64,000 nt of DNA from Chloroflexota bacterium. Lineage in GTDB: Bacteria; Chloroflexota; Anaerolineae; Anaerolineales; Villigracilaceae. How positions within the stretch are numbered: the first letter of the stretch is position 1; every line of letters begins with the position of its first letter. Positions 62,335 through 64,000 of this stretch are shown here, one piece after another. The translations under genes were made by a program, and so were the position numbers. Where the stretch lies: NCBI GenBank assembly GCA_023459215.1, contig JAEWVF010000051.1, positions 22,002-86,001 on the forward strand. The letters are read 5' to 3'. The notes beneath the pieces were generated by a model. It saw only the letters and a program-made list of their open reading frames with translations, was not told the DNA's origin and ran no database searches.

Positions 62335-63401
62335 CCACCCTTTATGTTACCGAACCCTATTCCATTGTTAAAAAGGAAGGCGAAACGCTGATTGTCAGCA
62401 TTCCAGAAAACAAGAAGGAGAACAAGCCTGCCCGCAAGATCGAGATCCCTGCTATCAAAGTCAGCGAGGTGGTTATCGTTGGCGATAGCACCTTGACGGC
62501 CCCTGCCCTGGCAGCGCTTACCGCCCAGAAAGCGCACATCACCTTCCTGGATATGTTTGGCAACTTTCGGGCGCGGGTGGTGCCGTCAGAATCAAAAAAT
62601 AGCTTGCTGCGCCTGGCGCAGTTTCGAGCTTATCATGATCCCGCACGCAGTTTCGGGTTGGCGCGACAGTTTGTGATAGGTAAGACTCATAACCTGCGTA
62701 CCCTACTATTGCGAAGCAATCGTCGCCTGAACGATGAGCATGTGGCTGATGCCGCCGAAAGCCTGCGCAGCATCTTGCAGCAGCTTGAAAAACTTGTCCA
62801 TAACGGCGAAGCGCCGATTGATCCATCCAGGCCGCAAAAAGGCAGCAGTTGGGGAACGTTGGGCGGTTACGAAGGTGCAGCTGCGGCAGAATATTTTGAG
62901 GCATTTGGCCGGCTGGTGCGCAGCGACACAGGACTGGGGTTTGAAACGCGCTCGCGGCGTCCGCCTCGTGACCCGGTTAACGCCATCCTTTCCTATGGAT
63001 ACACCCTGCTGATGCACCAGTCAGCCTCTGCCTTGCAAACGACCGGGCTTGATCCTTACATCGGTTTCCTGCACTCATCGCAATACAGCAAACCATCTCT
63101 CGCGCTCGATCTGATGGAGGAGTTCCGCGCTCCGGTGGTCGATTCGGTGGTGCTGACCCTGGTCAATAATCGCATTTTGCAGGAGGGTGATTTCATCGAC
63201 GAATTGGGGGCTTTTCGATTAAAAGATGGGGCGCGGCGCACTTTCCTAGAAAAATTTGAGGAGCGCATGAGTACTGAAATCGAACATCCGGTTTTCAAAT
63301 ACAAGGCCACGTACCGGCGCTGCATCGAACTGCAAGCGCGGCTGCTTGCCAAATCGCTGGATGGCGAAATTGGCAGTTACATCCCCTTCAAGGTGAGATA
63401 A
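62331..63401 (+). CDS. cas1: CRISPR integrase Cas1
   Basis: A 356-residue Cas1 (I-D/cyanobacterial-like branch by its neighbours). The metal site can be traced as Glu181 (GGYEGAAAAEYF), His248 (IGFLHSSQYSKP) and Glu263 (ALDLMEEFR). The N-terminal beta domain begins TTLYVTEPYSIVKKEGETL. It integrates new spacers with Cas2. It overlaps cas4 and is separated from cas2 by a single base. Confidence 0.96.
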   Translation: MTTLYVTEPYSIVKKEGETLIVSIPENKKENKPARKIEIPAIKVSEVVIVGDSTLTAPALAALTAQKAHITFLDMFGNFRARVVPSESKNSLLRLAQFRAYHDPARSFGLARQFVIGKTHNLRTLLLRSNRRLNDEHVADAAESLRSILQQLEKLVHNGEAPIDPSRPQKGSSWGTLGGYEGAAAAEYFEAFGRLVRSDTGLGFETRSRRPPRDPVNAILSYGYTLLMHQSASALQTTGLDPYIGFLHSSQYSKPSLALDLMEEFRAPVVDSVVLTLVNNRILQEGDFIDELGAFRLKDGARRTFLEKFEERMSTEIEHPVFKYKATYRRCIELQARLLAKSLDGEIGSYIPFKVR

Positions 63402-63402
63402 A

Positions 63403-63687
63403 ATGAGTGAGACGCATTTTTATATCGTGGCTTATGATATGCCATCTGACAAGCGACGCAATAAAGTACATAAAATATTGAGTGGTTTTGGGCAGTGGAC
63501 GCAATATAGTCTGTTCGAATTATTTGTGACAGACAAGGAACTTGTCCTATTACAGAACAAGCTGGAAAAGGTGCTCAATGCTGAAAAAGATAGCGTACGC
63601 TTTTATCCGCTGTGCGCAGCCTGCTTAAAAAGTGTAGAAACTGTCGGCTCGGAATTGCCCAAGGAACCGAAAATTTTTTTGACTTAA
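63403..63687 (+). CDS. cas2: CRISPR adaptation protein Cas2
   Basis: A 94-residue Cas2. The ferredoxin-like start FYIVAYDMPSDKRRNKVHKI carries the conserved Asp, followed by YSLFELFVTDKEL and RFYPLCAACLKSVETVG. It forms the dimeric core of the Cas1-Cas2 integrase. It is the last cas gene; the array is expected downstream. Confidence 0.95.
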   Translation: MSETHFYIVAYDMPSDKRRNKVHKILSGFGQWTQYSLFELFVTDKELVLLQNKLEKVLNAEKDSVRFYPLCAACLKSVETVGSELPKEPKIFLT

Positions 63688-64000
63688 GCTCTGCGAGCGG
63701 GAAAGCGCCGCCAAATATGCCGGGCGCGCTCGCAAACGTTGACCGCCATATCTGGCGGTTACACCCGAAACGAACCCCGCCGGTTGCCCAACTGCCGTGG
63801 CAATGGACAAAGGTCATCAGAAAGGCTTATCCCTCTCGCAGGCCAGGATCAAGTGGGATAAATATCTCCAAAGAAAGCTATTTTTTGCCTATGCAACCCC
63901 TTTTCGTAAGTATTTTCAGGAAATTTGCGACGTTTTCTTCTGCGCAGTGGGAGAAAATGCAGGGTCTGCGAGAGCGGTCTGAAACCACCCCATCCCAACC
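63688..64000 (+). other. Region after cas2, probable CRISPR leader (no repeats visible)
   Basis: No supported gene lies in these 313 bases. They contain a GC-rich hairpin (TGCGAGCG...CGCTCGCA near 63692-63735), a second palindrome CCGCCATATCTGGCGG, and an AT-richer stretch from about 63860. No direct repeat of 25-40 bases recurs before the window ends, so a CRISPR array is neither shown nor excluded beyond 64000. Confidence 0.4.

Noticed and set aside
63860..64000. Start of a CRISPR array at the right edge
   Set aside because: No sequence of repeat length recurs; a single TGAAAC-like string is not enough.

Overview
The window looks like a chromosomal stretch of a Chloroflexota bacterium, most likely an Anaerolineae-type genome. 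This is inferred from the gene mix (many lipoprotein beta-propellers, CHAT/WD40 STAND proteins, an F420-type luciferase-like oxidoreductase, subtype I-D CRISPR-Cas) and from several families of short dispersed repeats. No rRNA or tRNA gene was seen, and no taxonomic search was possible.

Layout. 1-3.0 kb: the 3' tail of an unidentified gene, an ECF sigma factor overlapping a large membrane anti-sigma-like protein, and a second, broken copy of the same 3' tail plus terminator. 3.0-6.5 kb: a MerR regulator with a textbook 19-bp-spacer MerR promoter, then a luciferase-like oxidoreductase and two aldo/keto reductases, probably one carbonyl/redox stress operon. 6.6-10.8 kb (minus): an operon with a RecA-like protein lacking Walker A, a small protein, a family-B DNA polymerase homologue with a damaged motif C, and a YejK/NdpA-like nucleoid-associated protein. 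10.9-12.1 kb: a hypothetical gene, a LuxR-type regulator and an aminotransferase relic. 12.1-21.9 kb (minus): two giant STAND genes back to back (TAAATG junction), trypsin-NACHT-helical repeats and CHAT-nSTAND-TM-16 WD40 blades, the best candidate here for an undescribed defence or regulated-protease system. 22.3-36.8 kb: a cell-surface cluster with a GH113-like lipoprotein, four beta-propeller lipoproteins, a concanavalin-like lipoprotein, two membrane-spanning DNA-binding-type regulators with extracytoplasmic lectin-like domains, and two small membrane proteins.

36.9-51.6 kb: a polymorphic-toxin island. A 3,072-residue secreted RHS protein carries ten Ig-like repeats inside its YD shell and a lipase-like toxin tip. 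It is followed by its probable immunity gene, then an orphan RHS-core/toxin/immunity cassette of the same family, a third orphan cassette with an unrelated toxin and putative immunity gene, and a decayed fourth RHS fragment. Related ribbon-helix-helix (RHH) gene blocks lie at both ends.

51.7-63.7 kb: a complete subtype I-D CRISPR-Cas operon: WYL regulator, cas3', cas10d, csc2, csc1, cas6, [vapBC on the other strand], cas4, cas1, cas2. A MITE-like element sits between cas10d and csc2. No CRISPR repeats are visible before the window ends; the last 313 bases are probably leader.

A theme across the window is in-frame insertion of short dispersed repeats into protein genes (PolB-like, CHAT-STAND, RHS). 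The RHS paralogues allow a direct before/after comparison for one of them.
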